Positions 1 to 7,062 of a DNA stretch of 12,203 nucleotides are shown here, piece after piece (position 1 is the stretch's first letter; the number at the start of each line of letters is the position of its first letter). The stretch lies in contig DATDGR010000148.1 in assembly GCA_036521995.1 (NCBI GenBank), positions 1 through 12,203 on the forward strand. The letters are read 5' to 3'. The notes beneath the pieces are model-generated. The model was not told the origin of the DNA and searched no databases. It saw only the letters and a list, made by a program, of their open reading frames with translations. This DNA comes from Gp13-AA77 sp036521995 (lineage in GTDB: Bacteria; Acidobacteriota; Terriglobia; UBA7540). The translations under genes were made by a program, and so were the position numbers.

Positions 1-18
1 TCGCGCAGCCGAGGCAAA

Positions 19-203
19 CTATTCTTCCGGCTTGTCCAGCAGGCGGTGGCCGTAGAACCAGCCACTTACGCATCCATCGTTCGAAACACCGAGGCGAAAC
101 CACAACCGGTAGGGGTTACCTGAGTCAAGTGGATACCCAGAATCCCGAAAATATCGATATAGCGAAAAACAGAGACGGCACGCCAAGAAAGCAGCTTCTT
201 CAT
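19..203 (-). pseudogene. Small broken secreted-protein gene, possible SH3-like C-terminus
   Basis: The minus strand starts with an ATG at 203 behind a GAGGGAGCC Shine-Dalgarno-like stretch and encodes MKKLLSWRAVS before running to a TAA at 66-68 (45 residues). The start looks like a signal peptide. A hydrophobic stretch (LFFAISIFSGFWVST) continues it one frame over, and a third frame carries a convincing protein end, NPYRLWFRLGVSNDGCVSGW then FYGHRLLDKPEE, with stop TAG at 19-21. The W...DG..SGWFYG..L pattern resembles the end of a bacterial SH3-like domain; that is inference only. The simplest reading is a short secreted protein broken by one or two frameshifts, or assembly indels. It sits 23 nt after the aldo/keto reductase, in the same direction. 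Its start region closely matches that of the lipocalin-like gene at 1720. It could also be chance. Confidence 0.35.
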
Positions 204-225
204 GTTCGGCTCCCTCTGTTGCCGC

Positions 226-1224
226 TTACAGACCGGTCATTTTCTCCAACCGTTCCGGGTACCGGGCCCCTTCCACCTTGATCTGTGAGGCGGCGCTATC
301 GATCTCGCGGAGATCGTCGGGCGTGAGTTCAACGGAGAGGGCCCCGATGTTTTCGTCCAGGCGATGCAACTTGGTAGTGCCTGGGATCGGTACCATCCAC
401 GGCTTCTGGGCCAGCACCCAGGCGAGCGCGATCTGAGCCGGGGTCGCGTTCTTGCGTTCCGCGATGCTGGCGAGCAGATCAATCAGAGCCTGGTTCGCCT
501 TAAGAGCCTCGGGCGTAAAGCGAGGCAGTGTGCTGCGGAAGTCGGTGCTGTCGAACTTCGCATTCTCGTCGATCTTGCCCGTGAGGAAGCCCTTGCCCAG
601 CGGGCTGTACGGGACAAAGCCGATTCCGAGTTCCTCAACAGTCGGTATCACCGCCTTCTCCGGAGTCCTCGTCCACAGCGAGTACTCGCTCTGAAGAGCG
701 GTGAGCGGCTGGACGGCATGGGCGCGACGGATCGTTTGCACGCCCGCTTCGGAAAGGCCGAAGTACTTGACCTTGCCTTCCTGAATCAAGTCCTTCACCG
801 CTCCGGCTACGTCTTCAATCGGCACGTTCGGGTCAACCCGGTGCTGATATAGCAAGTCGATGACTTCAACCCTGAGCCGCTTGAGCGAGCCCTCCACGGC
901 CTGCTTGATGTGCTCGGGCCTACTATTCAGACCTGCCGCTCCCGGCCGATGATCGCTGCCACCGAGGTCAAACCCGAACTTGGTGGCGATCACCACTTGC
1001 CCGCGAAAGGGCGCGAGCGCTTCGCCCACAAGCTCTTCGTTCAAAAACGGGCCGTACACTTCGGCGGTGTCGAAGAAGGTGATGCCGCGTTCCACAGCGG
1101 CATGGAGAAGAGAAGTCATCTCCTGCTTGCCTTTGGGCGGACCGTAGGAAAAACTCATTCCCATGCAGCCGAGCCCGAGGGTTGAAACGTCAAGGTTGTC
1201 TTTTCCAAGTTTGCGTTTTTGCAT
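226..1224 (-). CDS. Aldo/keto reductase
   Basis: This is a 332-residue NADPH-dependent oxidoreductase of the aldo/keto reductase superfamily, a cytosolic TIM barrel that reduces aldehydes and ketones to alcohols. The catalytic tetrad is visible: Asp52 and Tyr57 in FDTAEVYG, Lys82 in ATKFGF, and His128 in YQHRVD. The N-terminal KLGKDNLDVSTLGLGCMGMS block and the C-terminal VPIPGTTKLHRLDENIGA cofactor-binding segment (about 278-295) place it with the bacterial YhdN/Tas-like or AKR13-type enzymes. Length is normal for the family. The start is set by a strong AGGAGGAG Shine-Dalgarno about 6 nt upstream, which lies next to the stop codon of the lipocalin-like gene, so the two are probably co-transcribed. 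Substrate cannot be predicted. It may serve general carbonyl detoxification. Confidence 0.95.
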   Translation of the reverse strand: MQKRKLGKDNLDVSTLGLGCMGMSFSYGPPKGKQEMTSLLHAAVERGITFFDTAEVYGPFLNEELVGEALAPFRGQVVIATKFGFDLGGSDHRPGAAGLNSRPEHIKQAVEGSLKRLRVEVIDLLYQHRVDPNVPIEDVAGAVKDLIQEGKVKYFGLSEAGVQTIRRAHAVQPLTALQSEYSLWTRTPEKAVIPTVEELGIGFVPYSPLGKGFLTGKIDENAKFDSTDFRSTLPRFTPEALKANQALIDLLASIAERKNATPAQIALAWVLAQKPWMVPIPGTTKLHRLDENIGALSVELTPDDLREIDSAASQIKVEGARYPERLEKMTGL

Positions 1225-1240
1225 TTATCTCTCCTCCTGC

Positions 1241-1720
1241 CTAGTAATGCTCCCAGGCAACTCTCCAGTGTTCATCCGGGCTGGACGACTTCACGATGAG
1301 CTGCTTGCCCGAAAAGTCGTATAGGCGCGTCAGGTCTTTGCCGATAAGGGTCCGCACCAGTGCGCCCTCGACGTGATAGGTGAAGTTGTGAGCGCGTTCG
1401 TCGATCTTGTATGTGCCAAAGGAGGCCTCGTAACCGCCCTGCGCGTATTGCACCGGCGCATCGTTGATCCCTGCCGGCGGGTTCCGATACATCACCTGGA
1501 CCGACATATGGCCGTCGCGCGTGTAGACAAGCAGGCCGGTACAGTCAGCCCTGTGAATTCTCCCGTCTGCGCCTTCCTCCTCGAGCCAGGCCAGCCGCCA
1601 CGCTCCGACAAACCGTCCCCGGATGCCGCCATTGACATCGCGATCCTGGCGGCCGGATAGCGTCGTGGTCGTGATGCCGATAAGCAAAGACACCACGCAG
1701 AGCGAAGGTAGTTTTTTCAA
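1241..1720 (-). CDS. Secreted lipocalin-like domain protein
   Basis: This is a 159-residue protein with an N-terminal signal peptide (about 1-23, MKKLPSLCVVSLLIGITTTT) followed by one lipocalin-like domain of the Lipocalin_5 type. The family marks are the opening G.W+L strand (GRFVGAWRLAWLEEEG, 35-50), the GLLVYTRDGHMSVQVM block (62-77) and the FGTYKIDERAHNFTYHVEG block (101-119). Such proteins are small beta-barrels of uncertain ligand, often sitting beside oxidoreductases. The start is TTG, supported by GAGGAG about 6 nt upstream and by the near-identical start region of the small gene at 203, which has ATG at the same place. It is the first gene of a likely operon with the aldo/keto reductase. 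Confidence 0.85.
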   Translation of the reverse strand: MKKLPSLCVVSLLIGITTTTLSGRQDRDVNGGIRGRFVGAWRLAWLEEEGADGRIHRADCTGLLVYTRDGHMSVQVMYRNPPAGINDAPVQYAQGGYEASFGTYKIDERAHNFTYHVEGALVRTLIGKDLTRLYDFSGKQLIVKSSSPDEHWRVAWEHY

Positions 1721-1739
1721 GTTCGGCTCCTCGTCACTC

Positions 1740-1970
1740 GTGTGTCCTCTAGCTTTCTCACTGCAAACGTGCAGAAGAGCGTTGTTCAGCGGTATCCTGA
1801 TCCTTCCTATTCATTGCCTGTCCCTCTTGCACTGTTGACCCACGCACAGAACCATTATGCCAGGAGGGAGGAGAGCGAAATTACTACCCTAAGCAACCGG
1901 GAAAACACCACTCCGACACCAGATCGAGTACGCGAATTGCGGGCTGAGCTAGTTTAGACCGACGGCAGCG
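1740..1970. other. Upstream region of the lipocalin operon, no gene seen
   Basis: No protein of recognisable family is encoded here on either strand. It should contain the promoter of the minus-strand lipocalin/aldo-keto reductase pair; the only -10-like word noted is CATAAT near 1854-1860 on the minus strand, with no convincing -35. An 18-codon minus-strand ORF (1758-1814) with a GAGGG upstream exists, but nothing else supports it. Confidence 0.4.
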
Positions 1971-2194
1971 TCAACTTTCCTCCTCAAAGGTGAACCGCAA
2001 TCCAAACTGAATCTAGCGCTCCGTGGTCGCCGTGCCCGTTATGACACTAAAGCCGGAAGAGCCGAGCGTCGCGTTCCCAAAGGTAGCTTGGTTAAAGATG
2101 TTGAAGAACTCCGGCTTGAGTTATGAAGGGAATTCGGTGCGAAACAAGCCATAAGTAAGACGAATACGTCGAGAAGTGAGAACTTCAGCTTCAT
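1971..2194 (-). pseudogene. TonB-dependent receptor remnant: signal peptide joined to C-terminal strands
   Basis: On the minus strand a textbook Shine-Dalgarno (AGAGGAGGAACC) precedes ATG at 2194 and a signal peptide, MKLKFSLLDVFVLLMACFA. Within about 30 nt the sequence jumps, in another frame, to a C-terminus typical of large Oar-like outer-membrane TonB-dependent receptors: LKPEFFNIFNQATFGN, then ATLGSSGFSVITGTATTER, an amber TAG at 2013-2015 where Gln is expected, and IQFGLRFTFEEES with stop TGA at 1971-1973. In the family the end normally reads R-Q-IQ-FGLRF-F, so TAG is one C-to-T change from CAG. Roughly a thousand residues (carboxypeptidase-like domain, plug and most of the barrel) are missing. 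It is a dead gene made by internal deletion, frameshift and a nonsense mutation. Family assignment rests on the EFFNIFN and IQFGLRF signatures. Confidence 0.75.
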
Positions 2195-2300
2195 GGTTCC
2201 TCCTCTGAGCTTATATTCCCGGCGCAAAGAACAAGCCGCAGTCTGAGAGGCGAAGAAGCCGAACGGTCCGATGCTAGCAGCGGCTCAGGGACCTTGTCAA

Positions 2301-2422
2301 CGTCCTGAAAGGCTCGACCTGGCGCGTCAGATCGCCGATGCCCCGAGGACGCCAAGGGTATTCACCGCCACATCAAGCCGGCGAACATCTTCGTGAGCGA
2401 CACGTCGGAAAACAAGAAGTAA
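2301..2422 (+). pseudogene. Ser/Thr protein kinase fragment (catalytic loop)
   Basis: One frame from 2301 reads RPERLDLARQIADA. The line is picked up in another frame at 2348 as DAKGIHRHIKPANIFVSD, ending at TAA 2420-2422. Together this matches the stretch of bacterial Hanks-type kinases that normally reads LDLA-QIADAL-AAHAKGIIHRDIKPANIFVT. A frameshift separates the halves, one Ile codon is missing, and the catalytic Asp of HRD is His here. The ATP-binding lobe and the DFG region are absent, so this is a non-functional scrap. Such kinases are abundant in Acidobacteriota. It lies just ahead of the nitrilase-like gene and is not part of it. Confidence 0.7.
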
Positions 2423-2471
2423 TTGTGTTCCTTCCGGTCTGCCCGTGCACCTACCCGAACCGTGTTACGGT

Positions 2472-3266
2472 ATGATCGTGAACACCTTTCGAATCGCACT
2501 CGCCAACATCCGGTTCCCGGCAACTCCCGCGGAGTCGGTCATGTTGGCCGAGCAAGCGATCGCTCAAGCATCCGTCGATCGCGCGGATCTCATCTGCTTT
2601 CCGGAATGCTTCGTTCCCGGCTACCGAGGGATGGGAAAGGCGGTACCGCCCCCCGACCCTACGTTCCGCCGCCACGCCTGGTCGACGATCGCAGCGGCCG
2701 CCGCCAAGTCAAACCTCGCGGTTGTTCTCGGCACCGAACGCCTTGTCGATAGCGCCTTGCTGGCCAGCGCGCTGGTCATCAATCGAGATGGAACGATCGC
2801 CGGGTTCCAAGACAAAGTCCAGCTCGACCCTTCCGAGGAAGGCACTTATTCGTTCGGTTCCGGGAGGCGGATTTTCAAAACCGGTTCCCTGACATTTGGT
2901 ATCGCCATCTGCCATGAGGGCTGGCGCTATCCAGAAACAGTCCGCTGGGCCGCCCGGCGCGGCGCGCACATCGTGCTCCATCCTCATTTCCACGAGGCCG
3001 AGCCCGGCGGTTACGCGCCCTCCAGATTCGCCGATCCTGCGAACTCGTTCCACGAGAAGGCCGCCTTATGTCGCGCCGCCGAGAATACCTGCTATTTCGC
3101 AACGGTAAACTGTGCCAGCGCTGGGTCGCCGACCACTTCGGCGGTGGTACGGCCCGATGGAACCCTGCTCACTTATCAGCCTTACGGCAAGGAAGGACTG
3201 CTCCTTGCGGACATCGACATCCGCACGGCCACAGGCCTCCTCGCGGCGCGCTGCAAATTCGTGTAG
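2472..3266 (+). CDS. Carbon-nitrogen hydrolase (nitrilase superfamily)
   Basis: This is a cytosolic amidohydrolase of the nitrilase superfamily, which hydrolyses C-N bonds of amides (sometimes nitriles) through a cysteine thioester. Counting from ATG 2472, the Glu-Lys-Cys triad is Glu45 in ICFPEC, Lys115 in FQDKVQL and Cys147 in AICHEGWRYPE. The second conserved glutamate region (GTERL, about 87-91) is also present. The product is 264 residues, usual for a single-domain member. A GTG at 2445 in the same frame would add nine residues (MHLPEPCYG). I prefer ATG 2472 because MIVNTFRIALANIRFP matches the usual start at the first beta-strand. Neither start has a clear Shine-Dalgarno. The substrate is unknown. 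The gene stands alone, between pseudogene debris and a PadR operon. Confidence 0.88.
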   Translation: MIVNTFRIALANIRFPATPAESVMLAEQAIAQASVDRADLICFPECFVPGYRGMGKAVPPPDPTFRRHAWSTIAAAAAKSNLAVVLGTERLVDSALLASALVINRDGTIAGFQDKVQLDPSEEGTYSFGSGRRIFKTGSLTFGIAICHEGWRYPETVRWAARRGAHIVLHPHFHEAEPGGYAPSRFADPANSFHEKAALCRAAENTCYFATVNCASAGSPTTSAVVRPDGTLLTYQPYGKEGLLLADIDIRTATGLLAARCKFV

Positions 3267-3297
3267 GAGCGATCAACCCCCGATTCGTCGGGCGCTC
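3267..3297 (+). terminator. Terminator-like hairpin after the hydrolase gene
   Basis: Directly after the stop codon lies a stem CCCGA / TCGGG closed by a TTCG tetraloop (3279-3292). It is flanked by a second arm pair, GAGCG (3267-3271) and CGCTC (3293-3297), with an unpaired ATCAACC on one side. Only TTCC follows, so the T-tract is weak. Position and the UUCG loop favour a transcription end or mRNA 3'-end stabiliser for the hydrolase gene. Confidence 0.4.
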
Positions 3298-3486
3298 TTC
3301 CACAGCCGGCCAATGGAAGAGTGCCCCGTCATCCGTCCAGATCGCGCAGGTCCGCAAGTCCTTGGCAACAAGGCAGGATGCATTTCCCACAACCCCGTTT
3401 CGGAACAACGACCCGCCCAATGACCACGAAAAGCTTACTTCCCCAGCCGGACCATCGCCCCGATTGTCGTGGCTTGACTTTTGGGG
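3298..3486. other. Intergenic, no gene seen
   Basis: About 190 bases between the hydrolase hairpin and the PadR promoter hold no recognisable protein on either strand. Confidence 0.4.
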
Positions 3487-3514
3487 TTGACATTCTACCT
3501 AAAGTGTGGATACT
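3487..3514 (+). promoter_or_regulatory. Promoter of the PadR-ADOP operon
   Basis: A perfect -35 box TTGACA (3487-3492) is followed after 16 nt by GATACT (3509-3514), one mismatch from TATAAT-type boxes such as TATACT. The expected transcription start is near 3521, two or three bases before the PadR ATG at 3523, which would make the mRNA essentially leaderless. No Shine-Dalgarno lies ahead of that ATG. Confidence 0.6.
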
Positions 3515-3515
3515 T
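3502..3515. promoter_or_regulatory. Possible PadR operator over the -10 box
   Basis: The inverted repeat AAGT-GTGGAT-ACTT lies exactly over the -10 box of the PadR promoter, with patchy extension of the symmetry outward. PadR repressors usually bind dyads in their own promoter, so autorepression is plausible. The arms are only four bases, so this is tentative. Confidence 0.35.
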
Positions 3516-3522
3516 GGGTTAT

Positions 3523-3879
3523 ATGTCTACCCAAAAGGGGAGAGAACGGCTGGAACTCTTGCAAGGTACCCTCGACCTGCTGATCCTGCGGACGTTGATC
3601 TTCGGACCGCAGCACGGGCAGGGCATCGGGCGCGCCATCCAGCGGACGACCGACGACGAGCTGCTCGTCGAGCACGGGGCCCTATATCCTGCGCTTCAGC
3701 GCCTGGAACAGCGCGGCTGGATCGCAGCCGAGTGGGGGACCTCCGCGAATAATCGCAAGGCGCGCTTCTACACGCTCACCCCAGCGGGCCGCAAACAGCT
3801 TGTGAGAGAGACGACCAAGTGGCGGCGACTATCAACGGCCATAGGGCGGGTTCTGGGACCCGAGGTCGGGAAGGGTTAA
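3523..3879 (+). CDS. PadR family transcriptional regulator
   Basis: This is a 118-residue winged-helix regulator of the PadR type found ahead of acidobacterial ADOP permeases. LLQGTLDLLILRTL (about 13-26) is helix 1. GALYPALQRLEQRGWI (about 48-63) covers the recognition helix. EWGTSANNRKARFYTLTPAGRK (about 65-86) forms the beta wing, and the C-terminal helix serves dimerisation. The start is ATG 3523 (MSTQKGRERLELL). The frame is open further upstream to 3481, but that extension would run through the promoter boxes. The gene ends 4 nt before the ADOP gene, so they form one operon. The family often represses its own promoter and responds to small toxic molecules; the ligand here is unknown. 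Confidence 0.93.
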   Translation: MSTQKGRERLELLQGTLDLLILRTLIFGPQHGQGIGRAIQRTTDDELLVEHGALYPALQRLEQRGWIAAEWGTSANNRKARFYTLTPAGRKQLVRETTKWRRLSTAIGRVLGPEVGKG

Positions 3880-3883
3880 GGCG

Positions 3884-6670
3884 ATGTTCTGGCGAAAACG
3901 CAAGCAGAGCGACTTCACAGCAGAGATCGAAGCACATCTCGAACTTGAGACGGAGCGGCTGAAGGAGCAGGGCCTGAGTGAAGAAGAGGCTCGCCGGGCG
4001 GCGCGGCGCGCCTTCGGAAACGTCACCCGGGCCGAGGAGCGCTTCTACGAAGCGGGCCGCTGGATGTGGTGGGACCACCTGATTCAAGACCTCCGCTTCG
4101 GCCTGCGCCTGCTGGCCAAAAACCCCGGCTTCGCCACTGTTGCGGTGCTGACGCTGGCGCTCGGCATCGGCGCCAACACCGCGATCTTCAGCCTTATTGA
4201 CGCCGTCATGCTCAAGATGCTGCCTGTCAGGGATTCACAGCAGTTGACGCTGCTCAACTGGGCGGCGCAAAGTGTGCCCGGGATCATGCCGGCGAGCGAC
4301 ATTATCCACACGGCGCAGGGAAACATGGATCAGGATAAGACGGGGCGCATGACGAGCACGTCACTGTCCTATCCCGTTTTCGAACTGCTTCGCGCGCGCA
4401 GCGACATCTTTTCCAGCGCATTTGCATTTGCGAACGTGGGTCGCGTGAACTTCGGGATCGGCGGTGAGGCGCGCCTGGCCGAAGGCGAACTCGTCTCCGG
4501 AGACTACTTCTCCGGGCTGGGTGTCGTGACAGTCGCCGGCCGTGCGATCGGCCCTGCGGACGATAAGACCGGGGCAGCGCCCGTGGCCATGATCAGCTAC
4601 GGCTACTGGGAAACAAGGTTCGGGCGCGACCGGTCCGCCGTAGGAAGATCTGCCGTCATCAACAACGTCCCCGTCACCATCATCGGCGTAAGCCCTCCCG
4701 AGTTCTTCGGACTGCAACCGGGCCGGTCGATCGACGTGTGGCTGCCCCTGCACACGCAACCCGAGGTGGAACCGAATTGGACCGAAAAAGGCCGCTCGAA
4801 TTTCATTCGCGACGACGACTGGTGGGTGATGGTGATGGGCCGCCTGAAGCCTGGCGTCAGCGAGCCGCAGGCCCGCGCTGTGCTCGGCGCGGTCTTCTAT
4901 GAGAGTGTTGCCGCCCAACGCGAGGCCGCGCGCAGCGCGCCACGCCGGGAATCCGCCGCGGAACCAATCCCCTCGGGGCCCCAGGGTCTCCCGAGCCTTG
5001 GTCTCGCTCCCGCGAGCAAGGGACTTAGCTACTTGCGTCAGGAGTTTTCGAAACCACTGCTCATTCTGATGGGCGTGGTGGGCCTGGTTCTTTTGATTGC
5101 GTGCGCCAACGTCGCCAACCTGCTGCTCTCGCGCGCGGCGGCGCGACAGCGCGAGATCGCCGTGCGTCTCGCCATCGGAGCAGGACGGAGCCGGATCATC
5201 CGGCAATTGCTCACCGAGAGCGTGATGCTCGCTTCGCTGGGCGGCACCCTCGGCCTGCTGCTGGCCTACTGGGCGACCGGCGTTCTGATCGCCTTCATGT
5301 CGAGCGGGAGGAACCCCATCGCGATTAGTGTGAGCCCCAATCTCCGCGCCCTCGCTCTTACAGCCTTGATCTCGATAGTCACCGGAATCCTTTTCGGTCT
5401 CGCGCCTGCTTATCGCGCCGCGCGCGTCGACCTGACAGGTGCGCTCAAAGACGCGAGCTCGCTTCTCGGCCGCGGCCGGCTAAGGCTGGGGTTCGGCAAG
5501 GCACTGGTGGTGTCACAGGTCGCGATGTCGCTCCTGTTACTGGTCGGTGCGGGACTCTTCGTGCGGACGCTCGAAAATCTCGAGGAAGCGGACCTCGGAT
5601 TTGATCGGCGCAATGTTCTGCTCTTCGGCGTGGACGCTACCGAAGGCGGTTACAAGGACGAACGTCTTCTGAGCTTCTACCAGGAGCTGCAGCAAGGCCT
5701 GGAAGGCCTCGCGGGTGTGCGCTCGGCCGCTTCCTCGGGCAGTACGCTCATAGGCGGGGGCGTCTCGATTGACGGGTTGTCGATAGAGGGACGGCCGGCT
5801 CCGCGGCCGGATGACGCTTCGACCGCCGTCTACTTCAACGACGTGGGCCCTCGCTTTTTCGAGACCATGGGGATTCCGCTGATCCTCGGCCGCACCATCG
5901 GGCCGCAGGATACCTCGGCTGCACCCAAAGTCGCGGTGATCAACGAAATGCTGGCCCACAAATTCTTCGCCGGTTCGAGCCCCGTGGGCCACCGATTCGG
6001 CATGGGCGATTCGAAGTCGAGCAGCGAGATCGAAATCGTCGGTGTCGTCGCCAATGCGAAGTACGACGACGTGCGGAAGGAAGTGCCGCCGACCGTTTAC
6101 GTCCCGTACGCGCAACACCCCGGTAGTTTGCGCGAAATGCACTTCGAGATACGGACGGCGGGAGACCCGAGTCAAATGGTTCCCGCGGTCCGGCGCGTGC
6201 TACGGGACCTGGACCAGAACCTGCCGCTCTCCGACGTGAAAACCCAGGTGGAGCAGATCAACCAGACCATTTTTCAAGAGAGCCTTTTCGCCAAGCTCTC
6301 GAGCTTTTTCGGGCTGCTGGCTCTGACGCTTACTTCGGTCGGACTCTACGGTATCCTCGCTTACGCGGTCGCCCGCCGGACGAACGAAATCGGCATTCGT
6401 ATGGCGCTGGGCGCAGAACGCGCGGCCATCCTGTGGATGGTGTCGCGAGAATCGATGACTCTGGCTGGCATCGGAATCATCGTCGGCGCGCCCGCAGCGC
6501 TGGCAGCCTCGCGCCTGGTTGCGAGCATGCTCTACGGCCTGAAACCGACGGACCCCTTGACGATCGCCTCGGCAGCGGCTGTCCTGGCGGCCGTCGCGCT
6601 CCTGGCCGGGTACTTGCCCGCACGGCGCGCGTCGCGGCTCGACCCGATGGTCGCGCTCCGGTACGAGTGA
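3884..6670 (+). CDS. ADOP-type ABC permease (FtsX/MacB-like, duplicated)
   Basis: This is a 928-residue inner-membrane protein of the ADOP family (acidobacterial duplicated orphan permease), built from two MacB/FtsX permease units with no ATPase gene next door. The cytoplasmic N-terminus (1-75) holds the helix pair LSEEEARRAARRAFGNVTRAEE and the HLIQDLRFGLRLLAKNPGF motif. The first membrane helix is about 83-105 (LTLALGIGANTAIFS), followed by a periplasmic MacB_PCD-like domain (about 110-385). Three FtsX helices lie at about 391-413, 446-470 and 488-508, and the second unit starts with a helix at 540-560. A second periplasmic domain follows, then the last three helices (about 800-910), ending RRASRLDPMVALRYE. 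Length is typical. Related proteins act in export or envelope mechanotransmission with a separate ATPase; the partner and substrate here are unknown. Co-transcribed with PadR, 4 nt upstream. Confidence 0.95.
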   Translation: MFWRKRKQSDFTAEIEAHLELETERLKEQGLSEEEARRAARRAFGNVTRAEERFYEAGRWMWWDHLIQDLRFGLRLLAKNPGFATVAVLTLALGIGANTAIFSLIDAVMLKMLPVRDSQQLTLLNWAAQSVPGIMPASDIIHTAQGNMDQDKTGRMTSTSLSYPVFELLRARSDIFSSAFAFANVGRVNFGIGGEARLAEGELVSGDYFSGLGVVTVAGRAIGPADDKTGAAPVAMISYGYWETRFGRDRSAVGRSAVINNVPVTIIGVSPPEFFGLQPGRSIDVWLPLHTQPEVEPNWTEKGRSNFIRDDDWWVMVMGRLKPGVSEPQARAVLGAVFYESVAAQREAARSAPRRESAAEPIPSGPQGLPSLGLAPASKGLSYLRQEFSKPLLILMGVVGLVLLIACANVANLLLSRAAARQREIAVRLAIGAGRSRIIRQLLTESVMLASLGGTLGLLLAYWATGVLIAFMSSGRNPIAISVSPNLRALALTALISIVTGILFGLAPAYRAARVDLTGALKDASSLLGRGRLRLGFGKALVVSQVAMSLLLLVGAGLFVRTLENLEEADLGFDRRNVLLFGVDATEGGYKDERLLSFYQELQQGLEGLAGVRSAASSGSTLIGGGVSIDGLSIEGRPAPRPDDASTAVYFNDVGPRFFETMGIPLILGRTIGPQDTSAAPKVAVINEMLAHKFFAGSSPVGHRFGMGDSKSSSEIEIVGVVANAKYDDVRKEVPPTVYVPYAQHPGSLREMHFEIRTAGDPSQMVPAVRRVLRDLDQNLPLSDVKTQVEQINQTIFQESLFAKLSSFFGLLALTLTSVGLYGILAYAVARRTNEIGIRMALGAERAAILWMVSRESMTLAGIGIIVGAPAALAASRLVASMLYGLKPTDPLTIASAAAVLAAVALLAGYLPARRASRLDPMVALRYE

Positions 6671-6676
6671 GGACCC

Positions 6677-6727
6677 ATGAAGCGATCAAAGCGCATGCTG
6701 AACGACCTCGACCAGGTCATTCGCGAC
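6677..6727 (+). pseudogene. Head of a second ADOP gene (broken)
   Basis: Six bases after the intact ADOP stop, an ATG with GAGG upstream starts MKRSKRMLNDLDQVIRD, the normal N-terminus of an ADOP protein. The next residues should be HIERETQ, and exactly those are found in reverse orientation ending at 7060. The plus-strand frame instead continues for eight meaningless codons to a TGA near 6750. The gene was originally the third cistron of the PadR-ADOP operon. Confidence 0.75.
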
Positions 6728-7060
6728 CAGAGGTCTCCCAGATCAGCATGAGACGGTCGGGCTGGGGAAATGGCAGGGGCCTCAGCAAGGTGGCATCGAT
6801 CACTCTGAAAATCGTTGTGTTGGCGCCGATCCCAAGGGCCAGCGTGAATACAGCAACCAAGGCGAAGCCGGGAGACTTTCGGAGCGTGCGGACACCATAG
6901 CGCACGTCCTGCAGCAGGCGCTCGAGCCAACCGAAACTCCACACCGCCCGCGTGTCTTCCTTAGCCTGGGTCACGTTGCCGAACTAGCGCAAGGCAGCAT
7001 AGCGCGCTTCCTCCGGCGGCATCCGCGCTCAATGTTGTCCTGCGTTTCCCTCTCGATGTG
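6717..7060 (-). pseudogene. Inverted N-terminal segment of the second ADOP gene
   Basis: Read on the minus strand from 7060 this encodes HIERETQDNIERG, then after a one-base frameshift (about 7022) MPPEEARYAALR, an in-frame TAG (6984-6986), and FGNVTQAKEDTRAVWSFGW, LERLLQDVRYGVRTLRKSPG, FALVAVFTLALGIGANTTIF and so on to RLMLIWETSG. This is the standard ADOP N-terminal region with its first membrane helix. It continues perfectly from the 17-residue head on the opposite strand at 6677-6727, so it is a piece of that gene flipped in place. The frameshift and stop show it is dead. Confidence 0.8.
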
Positions 7061-7062
7061 AG

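Noticed and set aside
364..852. Long plus-strand ORFs opposite the aldo/keto reductase
   Set aside because: Antisense shadows of a well-supported gene; no family motifs or ribosome sites.
1758..1814. 18-codon minus-strand ORF with GAGGG upstream, possible leader peptide
   Set aside because: Too short to support, no attenuator-like hairpins or codon runs seen.
4361..5206. 281-codon minus-strand ORF inside the ADOP gene
   Set aside because: Shadow frame of the intact permease; no motif.
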